Shown: piece after piece, positions 28,418 to 36,524 of the stretch | How positions within the stretch are numbered: the first letter of the stretch is position 1 | Layout of the letters: the number at the start of each line of letters is the position of its first letter | From: JBDTSW01 sp963797835 | Lineage (GTDB): Bacteria; Actinomycetota; Thermoleophilia; Solirubrobacterales; 70-9 | Assembly: GCA_963797835.1 (NCBI GenBank) | Contig: CAWCRN010000026.1 | Location: 428,283 to 492,282, forward strand | Direction of reading: 5' to 3' | Length of the DNA: 64,000 nt | The notes under the pieces: generated by a model | Database searches by the model: none | Told to the model about the DNA's origin: nothing | The model's input: the letters and a program-made list of their open reading frames with translations, nothing else | Made by a program: the position numbers and the translations under genes

Positions 28418-28909
28418 ATGGCGCCGCGCAAGCGACAGCTCAAGTGGTGGGAGCGTCCCCTGGAGGCGATCGCCCGCTCGCGGCCGGGCGGCTGGATCGC
28501 TCTCAACGTCGCCAATCCCCTCGACCAGCGCCTCCTGGAGTGGAGCAACGGGCGGGTGGGCGTGTTCGTGGGCCAGTCGGTCGGGCTGCTGTACTCCACC
28601 GGCGCGAAGTCGGGCCAGCCGCGGAAGACGCCGCTGCTCTACGTGCGCGACGACGACGGGATCGTGCTCATCGCCTCGCAGACGGGCAAGCCCACGAACC
28701 CGGCCTGGTACCACAACGTGAAGGCGAACCCCAGGGTCGAGTTCCTGCCCCGGGGCGGCCCCCGCGCCCACTATGCGGCGCGTGAAGCCGAGGGCCGGGA
28801 GCGGGAGCGGCTATGGGCGGAGTGCTGCGACCACTACGCCGGATATGAGGAGTACGAGCGGAGGGCGGGCGATCGCGTGATCCCAGTCATCGTCCTCGAT
28901 CCGGCCTGA
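28418..28909 (+). CDS. F420-type nitroreductase/deazaflavin-dependent family protein
   Basis: 163 residues of the Ddn-like split beta-barrel family: VGLLYSTGAKSGQPRKTPLL, IVLIASQTGKPTNPAWYHNV and KANPRVEFLPRGGPR. The T-x-G-R/A-K-S-G-x-x-R and P-A-W-Y-H-N blocks are the family signature and bind the deazaflavin F420 or a related flavin. Start ATG 28418. The reaction would be an F420H2-dependent reduction of an unknown substrate. It is divergent from the DUF6812-like gene. Confidence 0.88.
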   Translation: MAPRKRQLKWWERPLEAIARSRPGGWIALNVANPLDQRLLEWSNGRVGVFVGQSVGLLYSTGAKSGQPRKTPLLYVRDDDGIVLIASQTGKPTNPAWYHNVKANPRVEFLPRGGPRAHYAAREAEGRERERLWAECCDHYAGYEEYERRAGDRVIPVIVLDPA

Positions 28910-29029
28910 GGAGCCCCGGTGGCCTGCCTCGCACCCTGGTACTGCCAGTCTCAGCTGGGCGGCTCACGCCGGCCCTTGCTGCGCGGGCGGGCGGCCGCGA
29001 CCGCCCCTCACTAGAGTCTTGCGTCCTCC

Positions 29030-29371
29030 ATGGCCCGGCTCTTCAGCTCCATCCCCCACACGGCCGGAGCCCTGCTCGCGGTGTTGGTCCTTGCCTTAGC
29101 CGTCCAGTTCGCGAGCGCGGGGACCAAGCGCACGTCGGTGCCCTGGCTCCTCGGCCTCTCGGAGGCCCAGGCCGAGAAGCGCCTCGAGAAGCACGCGCTC
29201 GAGGCCGAGGTGCTGAAGCGACCGGCCGGCGTCCACCGGCTCCCCGAGCGTTACCGCGTCGCGGGCCAGATCGTGTTCCAGGACTACCGGCGCGGGATCG
29301 CGCTCCCCACCGGCAGCGAGGTGCGCGTGATGGTCTACGGGCCTCGCGGCAAGAAGCACCGCCGGGACTGA
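29030..29371 (+). CDS. Secreted PASTA-like domain protein
   Basis: 113 residues. An N-terminal signal or anchor (AGALLAVLVLALAVQFASAG) is followed by one PASTA-like unit: VPWLLGLSEAQAEKRLEKHA (the V-P-x-L-x-G-x-x-x-x-x-A block), then a central strand and GSEVRVMVYGPRG. A single PASTA domain may bind peptidoglycan-like ligands, but this copy has no kinase partner. The tail is basic (KKHRRD). Confidence 0.65.
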   Translation: MARLFSSIPHTAGALLAVLVLALAVQFASAGTKRTSVPWLLGLSEAQAEKRLEKHALEAEVLKRPAGVHRLPERYRVAGQIVFQDYRRGIALPTGSEVRVMVYGPRGKKHRRD

Positions 29372-29420
29372 TCGCGCGGGCTCGGGCGCCCGGCGCAGGT
29401 GCCAGTCGACCACGGGACCA

Positions 29421-30635
29421 TTACGCCTTCGCGTGCCCGCTCGCCGGCGGTTCGACTCCCTGAGCGAGGTCGTGGCGGATCTCGTCGCGGAACTCGGAGA
29501 AGCGGATCACCTCGTAGGCGATAAGCGCGACGAGGAGGCCTGCGATGATCGTGCTCGTTGCCAGGGCCGAGATCTCGGTGGCGACCGGGATCAGGGCGAG
29601 CATGACGAGCGCGCAGGCGAGCCGGCGCGCGTTCAGCGTGTGGACGTTCCGCCACCGAAAGGCGACGTGCGAGAGCAGGTAGGCGGCGACTCCCCCCAGC
29701 GTGGCAGTCGCAACCTCGAGCTTGAGCGGCTCGCCGACGTCCCCGATCGTCTTCTTCAGGCCGAGCGCGGCGAGGATGATCCCCGCGACCATGCCGAAGT
29801 GGATCAGCGAGTACGAGTCCCGCGCCATCTCGTTCTGGACCTTCCCGACAGGGGCCTCCGACAGGCGGCGCTCGGCCACCAGAGCGACGACGTCGAAGTA
29901 GAGCCACCAGAGCGCGGCGGCGATGACGATCCCGATGACGGCCGCGGCCACGACACCCGTGTCGACCGCCACGGAAGCGCCGGCTCCGATCGCCACGATC
30001 GACTCGCCGAGCGCGATGATGATGATCAGGCCGTGGCGCTCGGCGAAGTGGCTCGGCTGGAGCTTCCAGCCCTCGGACCCGAAGAAGTACGGCTCGGCGA
30101 CGTCGAGGAGCAGAGCCAGGCTCCAGATCGCGAACTGCGCCTCAGGCTCGAAGAACGACCCCAGGATCAGCAGGCCGCAGCCAACCGCGGTGCCCCCGGC
30201 GAGCCCCAGGACCGAATGGCGAAGCTCGGGGTGGTCCTGGCTGGCGAGGATGTACAGCCCGATCTGGGAGAAGCGCACGACCGTGTAGGCGGCCGCGAAG
30301 AGCGTCGCCTCTGCCCCGAACGCGCCCGGGACACAGAGCGAAACCACGAGCAGGGCTGCCATCGCGGCGAAGATGACCAGCCGGACCGCCCCCTCCTCCG
30401 GCTCGACGACGCTGGTGAGCCATGCATATGCGGTCCAGGCCCACCACATCAGGCCGAGTACGAGCACGCCGCGCGCGATCCCCTCCCAGGTGGGGTCCTC
30501 GGCCATCAGGGCCGTGCACTGGGTGATCGCGAGGACGAAGACGAGGTCGAAGAACAACTCGAGCGACGTCACCCGCTCCTCCTCGCGCATCACCGCCTTG
30601 AGGCGGGGCGCGCGGGCCGTCGCAGGGGTGCTCAC
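29421..30635 (-). CDS. Low temperature requirement protein A (LtrA) family membrane protein
   Basis: 404 residues with about ten membrane helices. The LtrA signature is clear near the N-terminus: VTSLELFFDLVFVLAITQCT, and internally FAERHGLIIIIALGESIVAI. The family is widespread, and its name comes from a Listeria cold-growth phenotype; its molecular function is unknown. The frame is intact and the start MSTPATARAPRLKAVMREEE is conventional. Confidence 0.92.
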   Translation of the reverse strand: MSTPATARAPRLKAVMREEERVTSLELFFDLVFVLAITQCTALMAEDPTWEGIARGVLVLGLMWWAWTAYAWLTSVVEPEEGAVRLVIFAAMAALLVVSLCVPGAFGAEATLFAAAYTVVRFSQIGLYILASQDHPELRHSVLGLAGGTAVGCGLLILGSFFEPEAQFAIWSLALLLDVAEPYFFGSEGWKLQPSHFAERHGLIIIIALGESIVAIGAGASVAVDTGVVAAAVIGIVIAAALWWLYFDVVALVAERRLSEAPVGKVQNEMARDSYSLIHFGMVAGIILAALGLKKTIGDVGEPLKLEVATATLGGVAAYLLSHVAFRWRNVHTLNARRLACALVMLALIPVATEISALATSTIIAGLLVALIAYEVIRFSEFRDEIRHDLAQGVEPPASGHAKA

Positions 30636-30795
30636 CCTCCGGATTCTCGCAACAGCTCGCCCTGGGCGGCCAGGACTGAGCGCTCAGCCCTCGAGCGTCG
30701 CGTCGACCGTGATCTCGACGTTGTGGAGCCTACGTCGCTTCGCCCGCACAGCACGTCGTGGATACTCGGGCCGCAAACGCTCGAAAGGGAGGCTG

Positions 30796-31278
30796 ATGAC
30801 GACCAAGGCGGACTTCACCGAGGAGGAGTGGGACGAGGTGCTCGAGGGCCCGCCGGCGGCGGGGCTGGTCGTGTCGATGGCCGAGCGCGGCGGGTCGATC
30901 CGCGAGGCGTTCTCGATCGCCAAGGCCTACGCCGAGGCGGCCAAGCAGCACGGCGGCAGCGAGCTGCTCGACGAGATAACCGCCGCCAGGCCGGAGCTGG
31001 ATCGGACGCGCCACTCCAACTTCGCGGAGCTGAAGGAGCACTCGCTGACGCAGCTGCGCGCGGCCGTCTCACTGCTGGAGGGGAAGGTGACGCCGGAGGA
31101 GGTCGAGGACTACCGGCGGTTCGTGCTTGCCGTCGCCGAGCGCGTGGCCGCCGCGAAGAAGGAGGGCGACGAGCCGGTCTCGGACGCTGAGCGCACCACG
31201 ATCGCCGACATCGCCTTGGCGATCGGGGCATCACCCCCCGGGGATCCCGAGGCGCAGACCGCCGAGCCGGAGGCCTAG
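30796..31278 (+). CDS. Hypothetical helical protein
   Basis: 160 residues, starting at ATG 30796 after AAAGGGAGG. Content: DFTEEEWDEVLEGPPAAGLV, SIREAFSIAKAYAEAAKQHG, and an acidic C-terminus. The E-E-W-x-x-V-x-x-x-P opening and the helical bundle are seen in unnamed actinobacterial proteins. It appears cytoplasmic. No catalytic residues can be picked out. Confidence 0.75.
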   Translation: MTTKADFTEEEWDEVLEGPPAAGLVVSMAERGGSIREAFSIAKAYAEAAKQHGGSELLDEITAARPELDRTRHSNFAELKEHSLTQLRAAVSLLEGKVTPEEVEDYRRFVLAVAERVAAAKKEGDEPVSDAERTTIADIALAIGASPPGDPEAQTAEPEA

Positions 31279-31291
31279 CGGCGGAGGGCGC

Positions 31292-31861
31292 CTACGCCCG
31301 CGCCTTCGCCTTGGTCCACTCGGCCTTGTGGAGGCGCTTGGCGGCCTGGTAGTCGTCGAGCGCCGCGCGGGAGTCGACGTCGCCCAGCGTGGGGTGCCAC
31401 GGCACGAGGCCCTCGGCCGCCTCGACCCCGAAGTGCTTGGCCAGCACCGAGCCCAGTGCCTTCACCTTCATCTCGCCGAAGCCAGGAAGGCCGGCCAGGT
31501 TGGCCCGGAGCTCGTCGGCGTCGGCGGCGTCGGTCCAGACCCGCGCCGCGTCCCCGTCGTACTCGTCACGAACGTGGACGGCGAGGTCGTGAACGCGCTT
31601 GGCCATCGCGCCGGGATAGCGGTGGATCGCGGGCTTCTGCCGAAACACGGGCTCGAGGTCCGCGCTCGCCAGCGCGTCGGCGTCGATCGACCCGAGGCGC
31701 TTTCGGATGTCGAGCGGGCCCATGAACGCCTTCTGAACCGTCACCTGCTGGTCGAGCGCGAAGCCCACCAGCAGGGCCATCGGATCGGAGGCGATCAACT
31801 CGTTCGCCTCGTCCGAATCGGTGAAGTGCAGGCGGTCCGGCATCGGACGGATGGTATCCAT
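31292..31861 (-). CDS. HhH-GPD-type base excision repair family protein
   Basis: 189 residues. MALLVGFALDQQVTVQKAFM corresponds to the first helix pair of HhH-GPD glycosylases, and LRANLAGLPGFGEMKVKALG is the helix-hairpin-helix with L-P-G-F-G. No Fe-S cysteine cluster is present. The catalytic Asp is not certain; the residues after the hairpin (VLAKHFGVEAAEG) do not show it clearly. Start at 31861, or at the internal Met at 31843. It is convergent with the preceding hypothetical gene. Confidence 0.8.
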   Translation of the reverse strand: MDTIRPMPDRLHFTDSDEANELIASDPMALLVGFALDQQVTVQKAFMGPLDIRKRLGSIDADALASADLEPVFRQKPAIHRYPGAMAKRVHDLAVHVRDEYDGDAARVWTDAADADELRANLAGLPGFGEMKVKALGSVLAKHFGVEAAEGLVPWHPTLGDVDSRAALDDYQAAKRLHKAEWTKAKARA

Positions 31862-32032
31862 GGCGGCGCGCCGGCCCGCCCGCCTACCGCACCACCCGGT
31901 ACTTCAGGTGCGTCACCCCGGGCGCCTCGACGGCCCGAGGGCTCCTGAAGCTCGTCGAGCAGTCCGGCCCTCGATCCGCCCGCTCCGTGTAGGGTGGGCC
32001 GCGCCGGGGCAGACTCGTTGAAGGGAGTTCAG

Positions 32033-32515
32033 ATGGGTAGGGGCAGCAGTAGGGGCCGGTCGGCCGGGCGAGGCCTGCTCATGGTCGGCGTCTCGCTCGT
32101 CCTGTCCGCCGGGGTGGCCGCATGCGGGGACGACGAGGACGAGGCCACCGTGGGCGACACGACCGAGGAGGCCGAGGACGTGACCGTGACGGCCGAGGAG
32201 TACTCGTTCGACCTGTCGGCCACGCCGACGGCCGACACGAAGTCGGTCACGTTCGACAACCAGGGCAAGGAGTTCCACATAATGGTCTTCGCCCGGCTGA
32301 GCGAGGGCTTCACCGTCGACGAGGCCGTCAAGCTCGAGGGAGAGAAGGGCTCGGCCACGCTCCTGGCGGAGACAGAGGCCCCGCCGGGGACCAGCAAGAC
32401 CGTGAAGGTGAAGGGTCCGGTTGAGCCGGGCAGCTACGTGATGCTCTGCCCGGTCGAGGGGCCCAAAGGACCGCACTACAAGCTGGGCCAGCTCCAGGAG
32501 TTCGATATCGGCTGA
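32033..32515 (+). CDS. Lipoprotein with cupredoxin-like domain
   Basis: Start ATG 32033 after AAGGGAG. The signal (GLLMVGVSLVLSAGVAAC) ends in a lipobox, followed by an acidic linker. The domain begins VTVTAEEYSFDLSATPTADT and holds FDNQGKEFHIMVFARLSEGF, then GSYVMLCPVEGPKGPHYKLG. The late Y-V-M-L-C-P motif with a nearby His resembles the Cys-His end of cupredoxins, and the earlier H-I-M could supply the first His. Copper binding is therefore plausible but not certain. It would be anchored on the outer face of the membrane. Confidence 0.75.
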   Translation: MGRGSSRGRSAGRGLLMVGVSLVLSAGVAACGDDEDEATVGDTTEEAEDVTVTAEEYSFDLSATPTADTKSVTFDNQGKEFHIMVFARLSEGFTVDEAVKLEGEKGSATLLAETEAPPGTSKTVKVKGPVEPGSYVMLCPVEGPKGPHYKLGQLQEFDIG

Positions 32516-32587
32516 GGCGCGGTCGCGCTGAACCCGGCATCAGGTGCCGCCTGGCGCCTCAGCCCGCGTTCGGCATCATGAAACACG

Positions 32588-33574
32588 ATGAAGGCGATCG
32601 TCCAGGACGGCTACGGCCCACCGGATGTCCTGGCGCTCGAGGACGTCGACCAGCCGGTCCCCGGGGAGGGGCAGGTGCTCGTGCGGGTCCACGCTGCTTC
32701 CGTCAACCCGGCCGACTGGCACTTCATGCGGGGCGACCCAGGATCGCTCGCCTGGACTTCGGGCTCCGCGGGCCGAAGCACACGATCCTGGGGTGCGATC
32801 TGGCGGGCGAGGTCGAGGCGGTGGGCGACGGCGTCACGGCGGTCGAGCCCGGCGACGAGGTCTTCGGGAGCCCCTTCGGGCACGGGCTGGCGGCGTTTGC
32901 CGAATACGCGTCGTGTTCCGGAGGGCCAGCTGGCCGCGAAGCCGGCCGGCCTCTCCTTCGAGCAGGCCCCCATGCCACTGGCCGGGCAGACGGCGCTTCA
33001 GGGCCTGCGCGACCACGCAGGGGTCGAGCCCGGACAGCGGGTCCTGATCGTCGGCGCCTCGGGAGGGGTCGGCACCTTCGCAGTGCAGGTCGCGAAGCAC
33101 CTCGGGGCGGAGGTGACCGGCGTCAGCAGCACTCGAAACGTGAGCATGGTCCGGTCGCTCGGCGCCGACCACGTGATCGACTACACGCAGGAGGACTTCA
33201 CGCGCGGGACAGGGCGCTACGACGCCATCTTCCAGCTGGCGGGGACCCTGTCGCCGTCGGAGTGCCGGCGAGCGCTCACGCCCAAGGGAGTCCTCATCCT
33301 GAGCAGCGGCGAGCCGGCCGGCCGGCTGTTCGGGCCCCTGGGCCGTGTGATCAAGGCCCAGCTGATGTCGCCGTTCGTCGGCCAGAGGCTCGCCAGCTTC
33401 ACGATGAACACCCAAGCGCGGAGGACCTTCGTCCCGACCGGAAGCGAGATCATCGGGGAGGCGGGCAAGCTGGAGCCGGTGCATCGACAGGACCTACCCG
33501 CTGAACGAGGTGCCGGACGCGATCCGGTACCTGGAGGAGGGGCGCGTCCGGGAAAGGTCATCATCTCGGTGTGA
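32588..33574 (+). CDS. NAD(P)-dependent alcohol dehydrogenase/quinone oxidoreductase (frame-disrupted)
   Basis: A zinc-free MDR-type enzyme. The first frame has MKAIVQDGYGPPDVLALEDV and VHAASVNPADWHFMRGDP. Near 32740 it shifts to FGLRGPKHTILGCDLAGEVE and VEPGDEVFGSPFGHGLAAFA, then near 32915 it returns to the first frame with LIVGASGGVGTFAVQVAKHL, the NADPH-binding motif. Two compensating shifts near 33490 and 33550 precede GKVIISV, the normal family end. It is expected to reduce quinones or enones. All breaks are single-base and the reading is otherwise complete. Confidence 0.82.
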   Translation: MKAIVQDGYGPPDVLALEDVDQPVPGEGQVLVRVHAASVNPADWHFMRGDPGSLAWTSGSAGRSTRSWGAIWRARSRRWATASRRSSPATRSSGAPSGTGWRRLPNTRRVPEGQLAAKPAGLSFEQAPMPLAGQTALQGLRDHAGVEPGQRVLIVGASGGVGTFAVQVAKHLGAEVTGVSSTRNVSMVRSLGADHVIDYTQEDFTRGTGRYDAIFQLAGTLSPSECRRALTPKGVLILSSGEPAGRLFGPLGRVIKAQLMSPFVGQRLASFTMNTQARRTFVPTGSEIIGEAGKLEPVHRQDLPAERGAGRDPVPGGGARPGKVIISV

Positions 33575-33680
33575 CCGTCGACTCAGGCTGCGCCGGGGAG
33601 GCACTGCGGCGCGCGTCCGGTTCATGCCGGCGACCGCTCGGGCCGCGAACCCGGCAGCCGCGCTAGCCTGGACGAGTCGC

Positions 33681-35486
33681 ATGGGCTCCGAGGCAGACGT
33701 CTGGCATGACCGCCAGGTCTCCGCCCTTGAGGCCGTGTCCGTCGTTCGACCTGGCGACAGGGTCTTCGTAGGCAGCGCGTGCGCGACTCCCCGCACCCTG
33801 GTGGACGCCCTGGAGGAGCTGAGGCGGCCGGGGGTGGTGCTCGTGCATTTCCTCGCCCAGGGGGTCGGCACCGGTGATCCACCGGAGACCGGCTATCGGC
33901 ATCGCGTCTTCTATGTCGGGACCGACGTCCGCGCCCTGCATGACTCGAACCAGGTGGAGTACGTGCCTGTCTCGCTCCCGGACGTCCCCCGGCTCTTCGA
34001 CAACGGACAGCTCCCGCTCGACGTCGCCCTGGTGCAGGTCGCCCCGCCCGACCCGGACGGCACCTGCAGCCTGGGCATCTCGGTCGATGTGACCAGGGCG
34101 GCGGCGTTGGCGGCGGGCACCGTCATCGCGGAGGTCAACCCGGCGATGCCCCGCACCGCCGGCGACAGCCGGATCCCGGTCGATCGGATCGCAAGCTTCG
34201 TGCCGGTGGACACGCCCGTGGCGGAGTATCTCCACCCGCCCGCCGCTGACGCGGCGGAGCAGATCGCTCGCTACGTGGCCCGGCTGATCGACGATCGGTC
34301 CACCCTTCAGATCGGCCTGGGCCGGGTGCCGAACGAGATGCTCGCCCACCTCACCAACCGGCGGGACCTGGCCATCCACTCCGACGTCATCACCGAGCCG
34401 ATCGTCGATCTCGTCGCCGCCGGCGTTATCACGGGCCCGGTGGCAACGAGCTGGGCGATGGGCACCCGGCGCCTCTACGACCTCGTGGACGGTGATCCTC
34501 GCTTCACCTTTCATCCGATCGACCACATCTGCGACCCGGCGGTCATCCAAGAGCGGGAGCGGATGGTCTCGGTGACGCAGGCGTTCACAGTCGACCTCAC
34601 CGGCCAGGTCTCCACCGAAAGCCTGGACGGCGTGCTCTACGGCGGTGTCTCCACCGGCCCGGCGTTTCACCGCGGAGCGCTCGCCTCTCCCGGTGGCATG
34701 GCCATCGTCTGCCTCGCCTCGCGGACTCCCGAGGGCCGCTCCGCGATCTCCCTCGAGCTCGCTCCCGACGAGGCGGTCGCGATCCCGCGGGCCGACGTGC
34801 ACTGGGTGATCACCGAGTACGGCACCGCCTACCTGTTCGGCCGCTCGCTGAGCGAGCGCGCGGTCGCCCTGATCGAGATCGCGCATCCCGACGCCCGAGA
34901 CGAGCTTCTCGATGCCGCGATCGCGAGTGGCCTCGTGGGGCGGAGACAGCAGCTCCACAGCCGCACCGCGTATCCGGTCGCCGAGGTGCGCGACGTGCTG
35001 CTTCGCGACGGCCGTGAGGTGGAGGTCCGACCGACGCGCACCAGCGACGCGGGAGCAATGCAGGAGCTCTTCTTCCGGCTGGGCGAGGAGGACATCCGGA
35101 CCCGGTTCTTCCAGAAGCTGACCTCGCTCACGGATACGGCCGCCCAGCACCTCTGCAGCGTCGACTACGAGGAGGAGATGGCGTTCGCGGCGGTGGTCGG
35201 GCCCGCGGCGCATGAACGCATCGTCGCCGCGAGCTCCTATTACCTCAATCCCGCCAGCGGCCTCGCCGAGGTGGCGTACATGGTGGATCCGGAGTGGCAG
35301 GGCGCGGGCCTCGGGGCGATCCTGCATGCTGGACTCGTCGAGTACGCCCGCGGGCACGGCGCCCGCGGCCTGACGGCGGACGTGCTACCCGGCAACTCGC
35401 GCATGATGCACATCTTCGAATGCGGCGATCACTCGCTCACCGTGGAGACCGAAGCCGGCGTCGCCGAGCTTACGATGCTCTTCTAG
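33681..35486 (+). CDS. Acetyl-CoA hydrolase/transferase fused to a GNAT acetyltransferase domain
   Basis: 601 residues from ATG 33681. Residues 1-430 are the CoA-transferase family I fold (ACH1/4-hydroxybutyrate CoA-transferase type): QIGLGRVPNEMLAHLTNRRD, HSDVITEPIVDLVAAGVITG, and the C-terminal ADVHWVITEYGTAYLFGRSL where the G-x-A-Y-L-F block is conserved. Residues about 448-601 are a GNAT domain: VRPTRTSDAGAMQELFFRLG, AYMVDPEWQGAGLGAILHAG with the Q-x-x-G-x-G acetyl-CoA loop. The fusion suggests acetyl transfer linked to CoA or acetate metabolism, perhaps regulatory lysine acetylation (inference). Frame intact. Confidence 0.88.
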   Translation: MGSEADVWHDRQVSALEAVSVVRPGDRVFVGSACATPRTLVDALEELRRPGVVLVHFLAQGVGTGDPPETGYRHRVFYVGTDVRALHDSNQVEYVPVSLPDVPRLFDNGQLPLDVALVQVAPPDPDGTCSLGISVDVTRAAALAAGTVIAEVNPAMPRTAGDSRIPVDRIASFVPVDTPVAEYLHPPAADAAEQIARYVARLIDDRSTLQIGLGRVPNEMLAHLTNRRDLAIHSDVITEPIVDLVAAGVITGPVATSWAMGTRRLYDLVDGDPRFTFHPIDHICDPAVIQERERMVSVTQAFTVDLTGQVSTESLDGVLYGGVSTGPAFHRGALASPGGMAIVCLASRTPEGRSAISLELAPDEAVAIPRADVHWVITEYGTAYLFGRSLSERAVALIEIAHPDARDELLDAAIASGLVGRRQQLHSRTAYPVAEVRDVLLRDGREVEVRPTRTSDAGAMQELFFRLGEEDIRTRFFQKLTSLTDTAAQHLCSVDYEEEMAFAAVVGPAAHERIVAASSYYLNPASGLAEVAYMVDPEWQGAGLGAILHAGLVEYARGHGARGLTADVLPGNSRMMHIFECGDHSLTVETEAGVAELTMLF

Positions 35487-35509
35487 TGGCCATGCGGAGG
35501 GGTGGCTGA

Positions 35510-36333
35510 ATGAACCTGTTCCTTCTGGCCGTGATCGTCGACCGCAGCCGCTGCGGCGAGCGTCGCGTTGATGTTCGTCATCCGCCGTCGAATGCGGGAC
35601 GACCACTTCTTCATCGAGGTGGAACGGGGCGCCGGGGTCTTCGCCTTCCTCGGCACCGCATTTGCCGTTCTGCTCGCGTTCGTGGTCCTGGAGGCCTTCG
35701 AGAGCTTCAACGACGCGAGGACCGGTGGCGAATCCGAAGCGACGGCCGTGGTCGAGCTGTCTCGCACCTCGGAGTTCTTCGCTGAGGCCGATCGTGAGCG
35801 GTTCGCGGGCCGGTTGATCTGCTACTCGCGGGCGGTGATCGACGACGAATGGCCTGCGATGCGCGACGGGGAGCGGAGCGCGCGGGTACAGCGCTGGGTC
35901 GAAGGGCTATCAGCGGCGCTGCGGCAGATCGCACGTTCACACGCCGCGCCAGGAGGCGGCATTCCTCCAGCTGCTCGAGCAGGAGGCGAACCGCGTCGAG
36001 GCGCGCCGCGCGCGTCTCTCCGAGGCGACGCGCGTCCTGCCGGCGCCGGTGTGGTTCATCCTCGGGCTCGGAGCGGCACTGACCATCGGGTTCGCGCTCC
36101 TGTTCGCCGACAGGCGGGAGAACTTCCTCGTCCAGGGAAGCCTGATCGCGGCGATCACTGGCCTCGTGACTGCGGGCCTCTTGATGGTGTGGTTTCTCGA
36201 CCATCCCTACGCGGACGCGAGCGGGAGCATCAAGCCGATCGAGATGGAGCGCCAGTTGGAGATCGTCGAGCACGAGCAGCGAGAGCACGTGGTGCCCCCG
36301 TGCAACTCAGCGGGCGAGCCCGAGCGGGGGTAA
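35510..36333 (+). CDS. DUF4239-like membrane protein (frame-disrupted)
   Basis: The start MNLFLLAVIV at 35510 shifts near 35545 into MFVIRRRMRDDHFFIEVERG and AGVFAFLGTAFAVLLAFVVL (helix). The stretch FESFNDARTGGESEATAVVE is the conserved DUF4239 region. A second shift near 35945 leads to LPAPVWFILGLGAALTIGFA and ENFLVQGSLIAAITGLVTAG, two C-terminal helices. The order (N-terminal helices, a long periplasmic-type helical section, two C-terminal helices) fits the DUF4239 family, whose function is unknown. It ends 5 bp before the first tRNA-fragment repeat. Confidence 0.72.
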
Positions 36334-36338
36334 ACGGA

Positions 36339-36374
36339 TGGGCGCGGCTGGTTTCGAACCAGCGACCTCTCGCG
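36339..36374 (-). repeat. tRNA-Val 3'-half fragment, copy 1 (left edge of array)
   Basis: Read on the minus strand this is a tRNA 3' half: acceptor strand, T-arm with loop GGTTCGAAACC, variable loop and anticodon-stem 3' strand. It is identical to the other good copies but stops 7 bp short of the anticodon end (GTGTGAAG is missing). No 5' half of a tRNA follows; a 70-bp tandem duplication starts at once. Confidence 0.8.
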
Positions 36375-36524
36375 CGGGATACGATCGACGAATGGCCGCG
36401 CGATCGGGCGAGCTCACGCTCGAGATCAAGCGTGTTCTGGCAAGCTCCCCTCTGGCGCGGGATACGATCGACGAATGGCCGCACGATCGGACGAGCTCAC
36501 GCTCGAGATCAAGCGTGTTCTGGC
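36372..36524. repeat. 70-bp tandem duplication at the start of the SRPBCC gene
   Basis: Unit 1 (36372-36441) and unit 2 (36455-36524) differ at two positions and lie 83 bp apart. Each contains the start codon and the first codons (MAARS-x-ELTLEIKRVL). Unit 1 (ATG 36392) runs out of frame after the repeat, while unit 2 (ATG 36475) opens the real gene. Unit 1 abuts the tRNA fragment. Confidence 0.85.

Noticed and set aside
29433..31190. 585-codon open frame on the plus strand across the LtrA gene
   Set aside because: The product is low-complexity Arg/Glu/Asp/Gly with no hydrophobic core; the minus strand encodes an intact LtrA protein.
33663..35357. 564-codon open frame on the minus strand opposite the CoA-transferase/GNAT gene
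   Set aside because: Shadow frame of a high-GC gene: Arg/Asp/Gly/His-rich, no motif, while the plus strand encodes two recognisable domains over the same bases.
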